This document shows, in pieces, positions 17,182 through 26,808 of a DNA stretch of 64,000 nt. The position numbers and the translations under genes were made by a program. Below the pieces are notes generated by a model, which saw only the letters and a list, made by a program, of their open reading frames with translations, was not told the DNA's origin and did no database searches. The DNA lies in NCBI GenBank assembly GCA_937915865.1, contig CALGIG010000005.1:1-64000 (forward strand). The letters run 5' to 3'. The DNA comes from an uncultured Prolixibacteraceae bacterium. Lineage in GTDB: Bacteria; Bacteroidota; Bacteroidia; Bacteroidales; Prolixibacteraceae. Numbering within the stretch: position 1 is the first letter of the stretch; each line of letters opens with the position of its first letter.

Positions 17182-17867
17182 TGGAGCGTTTTGATTTTCG
17201 GGTACGAATACCCGGATTTATTACTGGTTTGTATAAGAAAGCTGTGTGGCGTATGCCTGACACTGAGAAAGTTGTCTATCTGACTTTTGATGATGGACCA
17301 ATTCCAGAAGTTACGCCTTGGGTTCTTGATATTCTGAAGCAGGAAAAAATCCGTGCGACTTTTTTTTGTGTAGGCGAGAATGTAATGAAATATCCTGATG
17401 TTTACCAGCAGGTTCTTGGAGGAGGACATTCCGTTGGAAACCACACGTATAATCATTGGCAAGGATTAAAACATTCAGATGAAGAATTTTTCAGAAATAT
17501 TGAAAAGGCAGCAAAATATATCCATTCAGACCTTTTCAGGCCTCCGCATGGCTTTTTAAAAACCTCGCAGTACCGTTACCTGAAAGATAAGTACCGTCTT
17601 ATTATGTGGGATTTAGTTACGTGTGATTACGACAGCCAATTATCGGCTGACCAAATTTTCAGAAATGTGACAGATTTTGTCCGACCTGGTTCAATCATTA
17701 CGTTTCACGATTCGTTGAAGGCACATCTCAATTTGGCTGAGGTCTTGCCACGTACCGTAAAATGGTTAAAAGACGAGGGCTATCGTTTTGAGCCATTACC
17801 GTACAAACAAATCCTGCCCGAAATATTGGCAGAAAAGACGGAGGAGCATTTTGCGCTTTCGTATTAA
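17181..17867 (+). CDS. polysaccharide deacetylase (NodB homology)
   Basis: 228 residues. NodB-family enzymes remove acetyl groups from sugar polymers, including peptidoglycan and surface glycans. Motifs are TFDDGPIPEVTPWVL (metal-binding Asp pair), HSVGNHTYNH (two His ligands), LFRPPHGF, and the late ITFHDS. No signal peptide is obvious; the N-terminal segment is only mildly hydrophobic. The ATG overlaps the stop of the DUF2723 gene by one base, suggesting coupled translation, and purD follows 24 bp later, so this may be a three- or four-gene operon. Confidence 0.9.
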   Translation: MERFDFRVRIPGFITGLYKKAVWRMPDTEKVVYLTFDDGPIPEVTPWVLDILKQEKIRATFFCVGENVMKYPDVYQQVLGGGHSVGNHTYNHWQGLKHSDEEFFRNIEKAAKYIHSDLFRPPHGFLKTSQYRYLKDKYRLIMWDLVTCDYDSQLSADQIFRNVTDFVRPGSIITFHDSLKAHLNLAEVLPRTVKWLKDEGYRFEPLPYKQILPEILAEKTEEHFALSY

Positions 17868-17891
17868 AAATCTGGTGGAAAATTATAATAG

Positions 17892-19163
17892 ATGATGAAT
17901 ATTTTGATTGTTGGCTCAGGCGGAAGAGAACATGCAATGGCATGGAAAATAAAGCAATCGCCGAAGCTTGGAAATTTATTGCTGGCGCCCGGAAATGCAG
18001 GAACTTCGACTCTGGGAACCAATATTCCTGTTGGAGTTCTCGATTTTGAAGGACTGAAAAAAGCAGTGATCGATAATTCTGTAGATTTAGTTTTAGTTGG
18101 TCCGGAAGTTCCTTTATGTGAGGGGTTGCACGACTTTTTCAGCGCTGACGACAGTTTAAAAAATGTTCTTTTTGTAGGCCCGTATAAATATGGCGCCCAG
18201 TTGGAAGGAAGTAAAGATTTTGCCAAGGAATTCATGATGCGTCACAACATTCCAACTGCAAAGTACTTAGCAGTAACTTCTGAAAACCTTGAAGAAGGAA
18301 TTTCTTTTCTTAAATCATTGCACTCGCCTTATGTATTAAAAGCCGATGGATTAGCTGCTGGCAAAGGGGTTTTGATCATTAACGAAATTCAGGAAGCTGA
18401 AAACTCGTTAAAGGAAATGCTTGGCGGGCAATTTGGTTCGGCTAGCAGTAAAGTGGTTATCGAAGAATTTTTGAGCGGTGTAGAATGTTCGGTTTTCGCT
18501 ATTACCGACGGCAAAGATTATCGGATACTCCCTGTAGCCAAAGACTATAAGCGTATTGGTGAAGGCGACACAGGTTTAAATACTGGCGGAATGGGAGCAA
18601 TTTCTCCTGTTTCATTTGCCGATGTATCTTTCATGAAAAAGGTTGAAGACCGCATTGTTCGTCCAACAGTTGAAGGATTGAAAACGGACAATATTCCATA
18701 CAATGGTTTTATCTTTTTTGGATTAATAAATGTTGGCGGAGAGCCAATGGTTATTGAGTACAATGCCCGGATGGGCGATCCTGAAACGGAAGCTGTGATG
18801 TTACGCATTAAATCTGATTTTGTTGATCTGCTGATTGGTGCTGCCGAAGGTACCCTGGGGTCAAAAACTATTGAAATAGATATGCGCTCGGCAGTAACAG
18901 TAATGCTTGTATCGGGTGGTTATCCGGGATCTTATGAAAAGGGCAAGATTATCAGCGGTTTGGATAAACTTGAAGATAGTATTGCATTTCATGCCGGAAC
19001 AACGTTAAAAGAAGGCAATGTTTTTACTGATGGAGGCCGTGTAGTAGCTATAAGCTCATACGGACAGAATATGAGTGAGGCATTGGCCTGTTCGTATAAA
19101 AATGCTGGAAAAATAACGTTCGACGGAATGTATTACAGGAGAGATCTGGGTTTCGATTTGTAA
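17892..19163 (+). CDS. purD: phosphoribosylamine-glycine ligase (GAR synthetase)
   Basis: 423 residues. It ligates glycine to phosphoribosylamine using ATP in purine synthesis. The start MNILIVGSGGREHAMAWK is diagnostic (a second ATG is the next codon), followed by GPEVPLCEG, the ATP-grasp segment YVLKADGLAAGKGVLI, GDTGLNTGGMGAISP and YNARMGDPETEAVML. Length matches the family. It sits 24 bp after the deacetylase and 48 bp before a membrane protein gene on the same strand. Confidence 0.96.
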   Translation: MMNILIVGSGGREHAMAWKIKQSPKLGNLLLAPGNAGTSTLGTNIPVGVLDFEGLKKAVIDNSVDLVLVGPEVPLCEGLHDFFSADDSLKNVLFVGPYKYGAQLEGSKDFAKEFMMRHNIPTAKYLAVTSENLEEGISFLKSLHSPYVLKADGLAAGKGVLIINEIQEAENSLKEMLGGQFGSASSKVVIEEFLSGVECSVFAITDGKDYRILPVAKDYKRIGEGDTGLNTGGMGAISPVSFADVSFMKKVEDRIVRPTVEGLKTDNIPYNGFIFFGLINVGGEPMVIEYNARMGDPETEAVMLRIKSDFVDLLIGAAEGTLGSKTIEIDMRSAVTVMLVSGGYPGSYEKGKIISGLDKLEDSIAFHAGTTLKEGNVFTDGGRVVAISSYGQNMSEALACSYKNAGKITFDGMYYRRDLGFDL

Positions 19164-19211
19164 AAATAGAAATATCTGATTTACCTGTTTTGCGGTGAAA
19201 AAAGGGAAAAG

Positions 19212-20195
19212 ATGTTACTGAAAATTTTAAAATCAAATTCGACATACAGTTTTTTACTGGTACCACTTTTTGCGGTAATACTGTGGATAAAGTCATTTAT
19301 GCAGCCATTATCGTATCCATTTTATCCCGGTGAAGATATGATGCTTCTTTATCAGCCTGTTAACGCTTTACTTGGTAAAAATCCTGTTGCTGGCCATATT
19401 GTGTCTTTAATCTTCATTATTGTTCTTTCCTTTTTGGTCCTGCGGTTGAAGTTACAGTATACTTTTTTTCGTGAAAGAACGGTACTTCCGGCATTCCTGT
19501 TTATAATAATCACTAGTGGAATGCATGAACTCCACGGTATTCATCCCGTTTATTTTGCTGCCTTATTTTTTATTTTGACTATCGACCGAATTTTTAATTC
19601 ATACGAAAAGGAAATTATCCATGCAAATGCGTTTGAATCCGGTATCCTCCTGTCTATTGGATCATTGTTTTATTTTAATCTGGTATTCTTTTTCCCGTTT
19701 TTATGGATTGGTTTCATTATCCTGAAACCTAAAGTAAACTGGCGTGAATTTATTCTTACTACATTGGGTTTTATATTTCCGTGGTTGGGAGCAGCTGCTT
19801 ATTATGGGGTAACAAACCAGATCAGTGAGTTGCAAAGTACAATTCAGGCTAGTTTTCAGTCGCATGGCTTTTTTCTGAAAGATAATCTTTCGATGCAGGT
19901 TTATATGGGCTATCTGGCTTTACTTATTTTAATGGCCAGTGGGTTAATCCTTTCGCAATACGATGGAAAAAAAATTAGTACACGCAAATATTTCAAAACT
20001 TTTTTTTGGATATTCCTGTTTGCGGTAGTTCTGATGTTTGCAGTGCCGGCGGCCTCTCAGGAAATAATAATGCTGATGGCAGTACCACTGACTTATTTGA
20101 TTTCCAATTACCTTATTTTTGTTAAACGGCCAATTTTTGGCGAAATATTCCTTTTCATCCTTATCGCAGGAGTAATATTTCTTCAGTTTATATAA
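19212..20195 (+). CDS. multi-pass membrane protein, DUF6427-like
   Basis: 327 residues with about nine to ten hydrophobic helices, positively charged at the start (MLLKILKSNSTYSF). A frequent Bacteroidota family of unknown function, probably DUF6427; I recall the resemblance but cannot test it. It follows purD by 48 bp. No catalytic motif is visible. The neighbouring minus-strand gene converges 3 bp away. Confidence 0.7.
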   Translation: MLLKILKSNSTYSFLLVPLFAVILWIKSFMQPLSYPFYPGEDMMLLYQPVNALLGKNPVAGHIVSLIFIIVLSFLVLRLKLQYTFFRERTVLPAFLFIIITSGMHELHGIHPVYFAALFFILTIDRIFNSYEKEIIHANAFESGILLSIGSLFYFNLVFFFPFLWIGFIILKPKVNWREFILTTLGFIFPWLGAAAYYGVTNQISELQSTIQASFQSHGFFLKDNLSMQVYMGYLALLILMASGLILSQYDGKKISTRKYFKTFFWIFLFAVVLMFAVPAASQEIIMLMAVPLTYLISNYLIFVKRPIFGEIFLFILIAGVIFLQFI

Positions 20196-20198
20196 AAG

Positions 20199-20594
20199 CT
20201 AGTTTTTCTTTACCAACAAGATAACGATCAAATCTTCAGGTTTCGATTCCGTACCGTATTTAGGGTAAGGTTTAGCATCTACGATTTTTATTGTATAACC
20301 TTCAGGTTGTTTATTCGACTGGGATTCTACCGAATGCACCTCGAATGGTAATTTGCTGCCATCGACATTCATCTCACCGCTTACTGTAACTTCGCCCTGC
20401 CAGATACACTGAACTCCTTCAGGGCAACGTGAATCGCTCACATTATTAATTATCACAGAATAATTACCATCGTTTGATGTATATAACTTACTAATTTCCA
20501 GACTAAATTCCTGATCAATAACTTTATCTTCACAACTGGTTCCTGCAAAAAGGAATAGAGCCAACAAACAGATTAAAAGTGAATAAGCCTTCAT
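20199..20594 (-). CDS. small lipoprotein with cysteine-pair motif
   Basis: 131 residues with a lipoprotein signal (LLALFLFAGTSC, Cys at about 21). The central DSRCPEGVQCIWQGEVTV is a recurrent motif of exported proteins in this phylum: a close Cys pair likely to form a disulphide, followed by a W-x-G turn. The C-terminus returns to beta strands (DLIVILLVKKN). It is probably anchored in the periplasm or outer membrane. Function is unknown. Confidence 0.75.
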   Translation of the reverse strand: MKAYSLLICLLALFLFAGTSCEDKVIDQEFSLEISKLYTSNDGNYSVIINNVSDSRCPEGVQCIWQGEVTVSGEMNVDGSKLPFEVHSVESQSNKQPEGYTIKIVDAKPYPKYGTESKPEDLIVILLVKKN

Positions 20595-20687
20595 AGCATT
20601 AATTTTTTTTCTAAGACGAACGAATTCGCTTTTGGGTTGCGTTGTCGCTGAAATTCTTTCAAAATAGCTTTATAAAAACACTTTAGC

Positions 20688-20695
20688 TAACTTTG
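20688..20695 (+). promoter_or_regulatory. -7 box of dihydrouridine synthase gene
   Basis: TAACTTTG, exact TAnnTTTG match, 23 bp upstream of the GTG start. Confidence 0.5.
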
Positions 20696-20718
20696 CAACA
20701 CTAAATAAGAGTAAAGCT

Positions 20719-21732
20719 GTGAAGATTGGATCAATTGATTTAGGGGAGATGCCGCTGTTTCTGGCGCCAATGGAAGATGTGACATACAAATCGTTTCGGT
20801 ACATGTGCAAAAAGTATGGCGCCGATGTGATGTACACCGAATTTGTTTCGTCGGAAGCTCTGATCAGAGATATACAAAAAACCAAACAGAAAATGACTTT
20901 GTTCGATTTTGATCGTCCGGTAGCTATTCAGATTTATGGACACGACATCAATTCGATGGTTGAAGCTGCTAAAGTAGCCGAAGAATGTCAACCCGATTTT
21001 ATCGATATCAACTACGGTTGCCCTATGAAAAAAATCATTCGGCATGGGGCGGGAGCGGCCATGTTACTCGATCCTAAAAAAATGCAACGAATGACCGAAG
21101 CTATTGTGAAAGCTGTAAATATTCCGGTAACGGCAAAAACCCGTTTGGGCTGGGACCACGACAGTAAGATTATTGTCGATGTGGCCGAACGCCTTCAGGA
21201 TGCGGGAGTTGCTGCACTCGCTATACATGGCCGAACACGCAGCATGTTATATACAGGCGAGGCTGATTGGTCGCTGATTGCCGATGTGAAAAATAATTCG
21301 AGAATGCGCATCCCGATCATCGGAAATGGCGACATCAACGGCCCTGAAAAAGCCAAAGCATTTCTCGACCAGAGTGGAGTGGATGCCCTGATGATTGGCC
21401 GCGGATCGATTGGCCGTCCGTGGATTTTCAAAGAAGTGAAACACTATTTGACGACCGGCGAAGTTTTACCGCCACCGACAGTTGCCGAGATTGTTCAGAA
21501 TGTACGCGATCAGCTCGAAATAACGATTGAATGGAAGGACAATATCCGTTCGGGAATTTTAATGATGCGCCGCCATTTTGCCCGATACTTTCCGGCCTTG
21601 CCTAATTTCAGGGAAAACCGGATTCGCTTACTTCAGGCCGAAACACTCGAAGCTGTTCAGGAAGTGCTTACCGCAATTGAAAAACAATACGGCGATCTTC
21701 GCGTTGATTATGCCAATGTTGGATTGAATTAA
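20719..21732 (+). CDS. dusB: tRNA-dihydrouridine synthase
   Basis: 337 residues starting at GTG. It reduces uridines in the tRNA D-loop using FMN. Family motifs are FLAPMEDVTYKSFR, GADVMYTEFVSSEAL, DINYGCPMKKIIRHGAGAAML (with the catalytic Cys), PVTAKTRLGW, AIHGRTRSMLYTG, GNGDINGPEKA and DALMIGRGSIGRPWIF. The GTG is favoured because it lies just past a -7 box and begins the conserved MKIGSIDLG segment. The DusB symbol is by general similarity; the exact target uridine is not certain. Confidence 0.92.
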   Translation: MKIGSIDLGEMPLFLAPMEDVTYKSFRYMCKKYGADVMYTEFVSSEALIRDIQKTKQKMTLFDFDRPVAIQIYGHDINSMVEAAKVAEECQPDFIDINYGCPMKKIIRHGAGAAMLLDPKKMQRMTEAIVKAVNIPVTAKTRLGWDHDSKIIVDVAERLQDAGVAALAIHGRTRSMLYTGEADWSLIADVKNNSRMRIPIIGNGDINGPEKAKAFLDQSGVDALMIGRGSIGRPWIFKEVKHYLTTGEVLPPPTVAEIVQNVRDQLEITIEWKDNIRSGILMMRRHFARYFPALPNFRENRIRLLQAETLEAVQEVLTAIEKQYGDLRVDYANVGLN

Positions 21733-21808
21733 GAAGGAGACAGAAAAAGAAAGAGGCGAAAATAGAAACTGATTCCGGCAGTTTATCCTGTAACTCGAAA
21801 TCCGCAAC

Positions 21809-22258
21809 ATGAAAAAACTCAAAACCATAAAGATAGTAGCCAATTTGTACAATCTGTTCGCCGATGAGGTAAAATCGGCCAGGTTTCGGAAGCATTATTC
21901 TGATGCTTCTTTTGGCGAAAAGCTAAAACATGTTGCAAAAGTAGCGGGGAAGAAAGTGGTATATCCAGCGCTACTTTTGCATTATATGTTGAAGTCGGAT
22001 GATATTCCGTCCAAAGCTAAATTGATTTTATCGGCAGCTTTGGGTTATTTTATTTTGCCCATCGATTTTATTCCTGATTTTGCCCCACTACTTGGCTTTT
22101 CCGATGACCTGGGTGTTCTAGCCTTAATAATCAGGCAAATGGCCGTTTATGTTACTCCTGAAATACGGGCTCAGGCTCGTGAGCATCTTCGAAAATGTTT
22201 TGGCGATACCAATAATCAGGACATCGACAAATACATGCAGGAATACATCAATTTTTAA
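21809..22258 (+). CDS. YkvA family protein (DUF1232)
   Basis: 149 residues. The core ILSAALGYFILPIDFIPDFAPLLGFSDDLGVLALII is the DUF1232 signature: a short membrane-associated hairpin with the PIDxIPD motif. N- and C-terminal parts are charged helices. No biochemical function is known for the family. It follows the dihydrouridine synthase by 76 bp and may be read through from it. The next minus-strand gene converges 2 bp away. Confidence 0.85.
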   Translation: MKKLKTIKIVANLYNLFADEVKSARFRKHYSDASFGEKLKHVAKVAGKKVVYPALLLHYMLKSDDIPSKAKLILSAALGYFILPIDFIPDFAPLLGFSDDLGVLALIIRQMAVYVTPEIRAQAREHLRKCFGDTNNQDIDKYMQEYINF

Positions 22259-22260
22259 AA

Positions 22261-22860
22261 CTAAACTACTGTTACGGGTTCAGGTTTTGTACCAAATAGC
22301 TTCCGGGTACTTTTTACATACCATTTAATGCGCTGAATGATGTGAATCAAAACCAGACCTACCATCAGGTATCCTGAAATTTCATGAATTTCTTTGATAT
22401 TAATTACTCCCTGCGGAATAGCGTGAAATAATAAAGAAATACCCGATAAAGCCAGGATTAAAAACACAATGACAGTTGCGGTGAGTAACTTGGTTTTAAG
22501 AATGTGTTTGAGCGAAAACAATTTTTTGTACCATCCCCAGTTTTGGTAAGTGTGTAAGGTCATTAAAGCCAGCCATATTATTCCATAAATATCATGGTTT
22601 CCACCACCTTCACCACCACTTCCTCCTCTAAAGTTGTAGCCGGGAGTGAAACCAGCAGCGTTTTCTTTTTCACCTTGTTGAAACTGTTCACGGTTCTGTG
22701 CCAAGCGTTCGTGCCTCCCTTCATGGCGTTTTCCCGGGCGTCCTTCATGCCTGCCTCCTTCTCCACCAAATAAACCAGTGTAGGCCAATGTTACAAATAT
22801 ACCTACCATCAATACATTTACAATGTATTTTGCTGCTGTTGAGTTAATTGGATTTTTCAT
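22261..22860 (-). CDS. DUF4405-like membrane protein (cytochrome b-like)
   Basis: 199 residues. Four hydrophobic helices are arranged around histidines (LHTYQNW, FHAIPQG, IHEISGYLMVG, IHIIQRIKW) as in small b-heme membrane proteins, so heme binding is plausible. Between helix one and two lies an extended Gly/Arg/His/Glu-rich loop containing the repeat RHEGR, which is low-complexity and likely periplasmic. No electron-transfer partner is adjacent. The family assignment is by resemblance. Confidence 0.7.
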   Translation of the reverse strand: MKNPINSTAAKYIVNVLMVGIFVTLAYTGLFGGEGGRHEGRPGKRHEGRHERLAQNREQFQQGEKENAAGFTPGYNFRGGSGGEGGGNHDIYGIIWLALMTLHTYQNWGWYKKLFSLKHILKTKLLTATVIVFLILALSGISLLFHAIPQGVINIKEIHEISGYLMVGLVLIHIIQRIKWYVKSTRKLFGTKPEPVTVV

Positions 22861-23386
22861 TTTTTGATTTTTTAAATTATTTCTGTTTCCTGTTAATTGT
22901 TTTATACAAAGCTAAAAGTTGAGCTTGATTATTATTTATAAAATTAGCTAAGGCTGAAAAAGCTGGACCTGAACTCACCAGATAATAGGTTGGAAAAATC
23001 GAGCAAATATCTTCCTCTAATTTCATTTTATTCAAGAAACCCAGATTGCTTTTCGGATGTTGTGTTTATTTATATCTATAAAATCCACCGGTCAACGTGG
23101 TTGTGTCTGGCTATCGCACCAGCCGTTCCAATTTGTTATTTTGAAGCTGAAAGGTTGATATTCTCAATGTTTTTGGTTGTGGCGTTTGCAGTAATTTAAA
23201 ATCCCAGATGACTGTTTTTTCAGAATAAACCGATTACCTAAGACTTAAACTCATTAATTTACAGGCTGTTTTAAAAGTGTAAAATAAACAATTACTAAAT
23301 TAGACATTGTTTAAAAGATTCTTTTTATTTTTACAAAGAATGTTTTAGAACCGATTTATTAAGCTTAACTAACTTATTTTTATCTA
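22861..23386. other. intergenic region without supported gene
   Basis: About 525 bp. One 69-codon open frame (22990-23199) has no recognisable features and is not accepted. No tRNA or clear terminator seen. The right end must hold the promoter for the gene at 23387, with a near-match TATTTTTA just upstream of the ATG. Confidence 0.4.
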
Positions 23387-25165
23387 ATGCTACCTTTTCT
23401 TTCAGGAAGTAAGTCTTCTTTATTGAGATATTTATTAGTTGGCGTTTCTTTTATCTTAGTTTTTCTTTATTTCTTGTTGTTTAATAAGTTTCATTTGTAT
23501 TATCTCGAACAAACACAGTTGTTTAGGTTCTCAACTGATTATTTTCATTCCTTCACAATGAAACCTGGCGATCTGATTTTTTATATTGGTGAGTTTTTTA
23601 CTCAATTTTTCATTACTCAGTTTTTGGGTGCTTTCATTTTAACTTTATTAATTTCTTTTGTTTGCTTTTTGTCGTACATGCTTTATTTGAAAGCAGGTTT
23701 AAAGTCAACATTGGTAAGTCTTTTACCTGCTATTTCACTAATAACCCTTCATAGTAGCCATTTGTATAAAATTGGCTTAACCGTTGGTATTATTTTAGTT
23801 CTTTCCTTTGTGTATGGTTTCTTACAGATTCGGGGAAGAATTTTTCGTTATATCTATGGACTTACGTGCTGGCTGGTTTTGTACTATATCAGTGGCGCTT
23901 TGGCGTTGTATGGGTCAATTTTTATTATTCTTGGAGAAATACTTTTTTTTTCAGAAAAGACGGGTTGGATTGCCGCCATTGTTTTCTTTATTTTTAGTGT
24001 TGCGGTTCCATTTATTGGTGTGAAGTATTTGTTTTTTGAGCCATTTAAAGATGCCTGGATATATCCGTTACCATTTTGGGGAGTAAACCGCACTCCGATG
24101 TTTATAGCATTGATTATAAAGCTGTTAGTTGTATATTTTGCTATTCTTGTTTTTCGTAAATTTTTGAAGAAAGAAATTTTTGAAGTGCCGGTTAATTTTA
24201 TATCAGCTATTTTAGCATGTGTTTTGATTGCTATGGCTGCCGTTTTCATCAGGTTTAAAGCTTATGATCCGAAAACTGAGATTTTCTTTGGGATGGATCA
24301 TTATGTGCAAACCGGTGAGTGGAATAAAGTGCTTAAACTTTCTCAAAAGTACCAGGGAATTAATCAGTTAGTATTGTATTATACCAATCTCGCTTTGTAC
24401 AAAACCGGACAAATGGGCGATCATATCTTTGATTATCCCCAGCGTGGAACTAAAGGGTTGCAATTGGAGTGGGCCCGAGATGAGATATCGCCTTTTTTTG
24501 GTGGCGAGATTTTTTATCATCTGAATTACATTAACGAAGCTAACCGATGGGCTTTCGAATCAATGGTTGCTAAAGGACTTAACCCTCGTTCGCTTAAGCG
24601 ATTAGTTTTAACTAACCTTATAAACGGTCAGTATAATGTTGCTGTAAAATACCTCGATTTGTTGGACGAGACTTTATATTACAAAGACTGGTCGAAGAAA
24701 TACAGAGGTTATGTTGAAAATCCAACTGAAATAGACCATGACACCGAGTTGGTTCAGAAACGTCATTTTCTTGTTAAAAACGATTTTATCAGCTTAAATT
24801 TGGGTTTGAATGAATTGTTAAAAGAACATCCCGACAACCGAATGGCTTTCGAATACATGATGGCAACTTTTCTTCTGAATAAAGATATTAAGAATTTTGC
24901 CGCCAACATTTATCGATTGAAAGAATTGGGATACAAGGAAATACCAGTAAATTATGAGGAAGCTTTACTATTTTGTATGGCCTACTTTAAAAAGGATTTG
25001 GTTCCCGAAGGATTTCAGATAAGGAATTCAACTGTACAACGAAAGAACGAATACATTGCTCAGATTTCTCAATGTGGTGGCGACCGCAATTTGGCTGCAC
25101 ATAAGGTTTATCCGCAATTTGGAAATACCGCATGGTTTTACCTTCATTTTGTCGACCAAAAATAA
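23387..25165 (+). CDS. multi-pass membrane protein, DUF6057-like
   Basis: 592 residues. The first 300 hold about nine membrane helices; the last 290 form a soluble, helical, TPR-like part (phrases such as HYVQTGEWNKVLKL, NGQYNVAVKYLDLLDETLYY, EHPDNRMAFEYMMATFLLNKD). This layout matches a Bacteroidota family I recall as DUF6057. It is followed after only 9 bp by a heme-motif lipoprotein gene, so the two are an operon and probably act together at the inner membrane and periplasm. Function unknown. Confidence 0.75.
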   Translation: MLPFLSGSKSSLLRYLLVGVSFILVFLYFLLFNKFHLYYLEQTQLFRFSTDYFHSFTMKPGDLIFYIGEFFTQFFITQFLGAFILTLLISFVCFLSYMLYLKAGLKSTLVSLLPAISLITLHSSHLYKIGLTVGIILVLSFVYGFLQIRGRIFRYIYGLTCWLVLYYISGALALYGSIFIILGEILFFSEKTGWIAAIVFFIFSVAVPFIGVKYLFFEPFKDAWIYPLPFWGVNRTPMFIALIIKLLVVYFAILVFRKFLKKEIFEVPVNFISAILACVLIAMAAVFIRFKAYDPKTEIFFGMDHYVQTGEWNKVLKLSQKYQGINQLVLYYTNLALYKTGQMGDHIFDYPQRGTKGLQLEWARDEISPFFGGEIFYHLNYINEANRWAFESMVAKGLNPRSLKRLVLTNLINGQYNVAVKYLDLLDETLYYKDWSKKYRGYVENPTEIDHDTELVQKRHFLVKNDFISLNLGLNELLKEHPDNRMAFEYMMATFLLNKDIKNFAANIYRLKELGYKEIPVNYEEALLFCMAYFKKDLVPEGFQIRNSTVQRKNEYIAQISQCGGDRNLAAHKVYPQFGNTAWFYLHFVDQK

Positions 25166-25174
25166 TAAACTGCT

Positions 25175-26659
25175 ATGAATTTGATTCTTATATATCATAA
25201 AATTGCAAGATGCTTTCTGATTCTTTTTGCTGTAAGTTGTACATTCTCATGTTCCGATGATGTTTCGAAATCAAGGAACTTGGGGCAGGATGTAGTAATT
25301 TCGCCAGATTATTCCGGAATTACAATTCCTTGTAATATCGCTCCTCTTAATTACTTGGTTAATGAAAAAGCATCAGATTATTTGGCCATTTATAAATGTG
25401 ATGGCAAAGAAATATTCAGAATAAGTTCAGTAAGCGGAACTATTCAGGTACCTGAGAAGAAATGGAAAAAATTACTGAAAATAGCCAACAGTAAAGAATA
25501 CACCGTTGATATTTGCCTGAAAAAACCTGAAGGCTGGGTTAAGTACAACACTATAACAAATAAAATATCAACCGATTCGCTTGATAATTATCTGGTTTAC
25601 CGTTTGATTGAACCAGGATTTGAGACTTGGGGTAAAATGGGAATTTATCAGAGGGACTTAAGTTCGTTTAGCGAATTGCCTATTATGGAAAATACTATGA
25701 GTAACGGTAATTGCATGAATTGTCATTCGTTTTGTATGAACAGTAGCAACACCATGCTTTTCCACATGAGAGCTGATAATGGAGGTACTTATCTTTATAA
25801 AAATGGGGAACTTGAAAAGTTGGATACTAAGACCGATAGCACGTTAGGCCCTGGTGTATATCCTTCGTGGAACCCCGACGGGAACCACGTGGCTTTTTCC
25901 ACAAATCGTATTGTACAAACTTTTCATGCCATTCCGGATAAGAAAATAGAAGTTCTTGATACCCTGTCTGATATTATTGTTTATGATGTTCGTTCGCACA
26001 ACATTTTTACTTCAAAGTCTATAGCGTCAAAAGCAAGGTTCGAAACGTTTCCTTCCTGGTCTCCTGATGGAAAATCGCTTTATTTTTGCAGTGCCAGGGC
26101 TGTTTCTCCACGCAACTACAAAAATATCAGGTATGATTTATTTAGAATTTCGTTCGATACTCAGACCAACCAGTTTGGTGCAGTTGATACTATTTACAAA
26201 GCTGCAGAAAAAGGGAAAAGTATTTCGTTTCCAAGAGTTTCTCCTGACGGGAAATATGTTATGTTTTGTATGTCAGATTATGGCAATTTTAGTATTTGGC
26301 ACCCCGAAAGCGATTTGTTTCTGCTTGATATTGCAACTCGTGAAATTAAGCAACTTGAAATCAACAGTCAGCAAACCGAAAGCTATCACACATGGTCGTC
26401 AACTGGTAAGTGGTTGGTTTTTAGTAGCAGAAGGATGGATGAACTTTACACAAGGCCATATTTTTCACATTTTCAGGCAGGTGGAAGTTTTACTAAACCG
26501 TTTGTTCTTCCACAGGAAAATCCTGGTTTTTATGAGCGTTTTTTGAAATCGTATAATATTCCGGAATTGGTTAAGTCTGAAGTAAAGCTTAACCCCAGAA
26601 TTATAGCCGACAAGATGAAGGAGAAATCAATAAAGGTCAATTTTATATCAAGTCGTTAA
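25175..26659 (+). CDS. PD40 beta-propeller lipoprotein with heme c motif
   Basis: 494 residues with a lipoprotein signal (LFAVSCTFSC). After an N-terminal beta domain comes GNCMNCHSFC near residue 181, a CxxCH covalent heme-binding motif, then TolB-like WD40/PD40 repeats (YPSWNPDGNHVAFSTN, FPSWSPDGKSLYFCSA, FPRVSPDGKYVMFCMS, YHTWSSTGKWLVFSS). One heme in a propeller lipoprotein suggests redox or sensing, but this is not shown. It is paired with the DUF6057-like gene 9 bp upstream. Confidence 0.82.
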   Translation: MNLILIYHKIARCFLILFAVSCTFSCSDDVSKSRNLGQDVVISPDYSGITIPCNIAPLNYLVNEKASDYLAIYKCDGKEIFRISSVSGTIQVPEKKWKKLLKIANSKEYTVDICLKKPEGWVKYNTITNKISTDSLDNYLVYRLIEPGFETWGKMGIYQRDLSSFSELPIMENTMSNGNCMNCHSFCMNSSNTMLFHMRADNGGTYLYKNGELEKLDTKTDSTLGPGVYPSWNPDGNHVAFSTNRIVQTFHAIPDKKIEVLDTLSDIIVYDVRSHNIFTSKSIASKARFETFPSWSPDGKSLYFCSARAVSPRNYKNIRYDLFRISFDTQTNQFGAVDTIYKAAEKGKSISFPRVSPDGKYVMFCMSDYGNFSIWHPESDLFLLDIATREIKQLEINSQQTESYHTWSSTGKWLVFSSRRMDELYTRPYFSHFQAGGSFTKPFVLPQENPGFYERFLKSYNIPELVKSEVKLNPRIIADKMKEKSIKVNFISSR

Positions 26660-26808
26660 TATTTAATGAGTTGAAATTATTAATTTTACAATGCAGGTTA
26701 ATTGAGTGTCATTATAACATTTGTTAATTAAGGCATCTCTAAAAAATTAATATATTCGCGCGCTCTAATCTGAAGTAAGTTTCAAGAAAATAAGATCTAG
26801 TCAAACAG

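Noticed and set aside
22990..23199. 69-codon plus-strand open frame in a long gap
   Set aside because: No promoter box, no recognisable composition or motif, and hydrophobic by chance; not reported as a gene.
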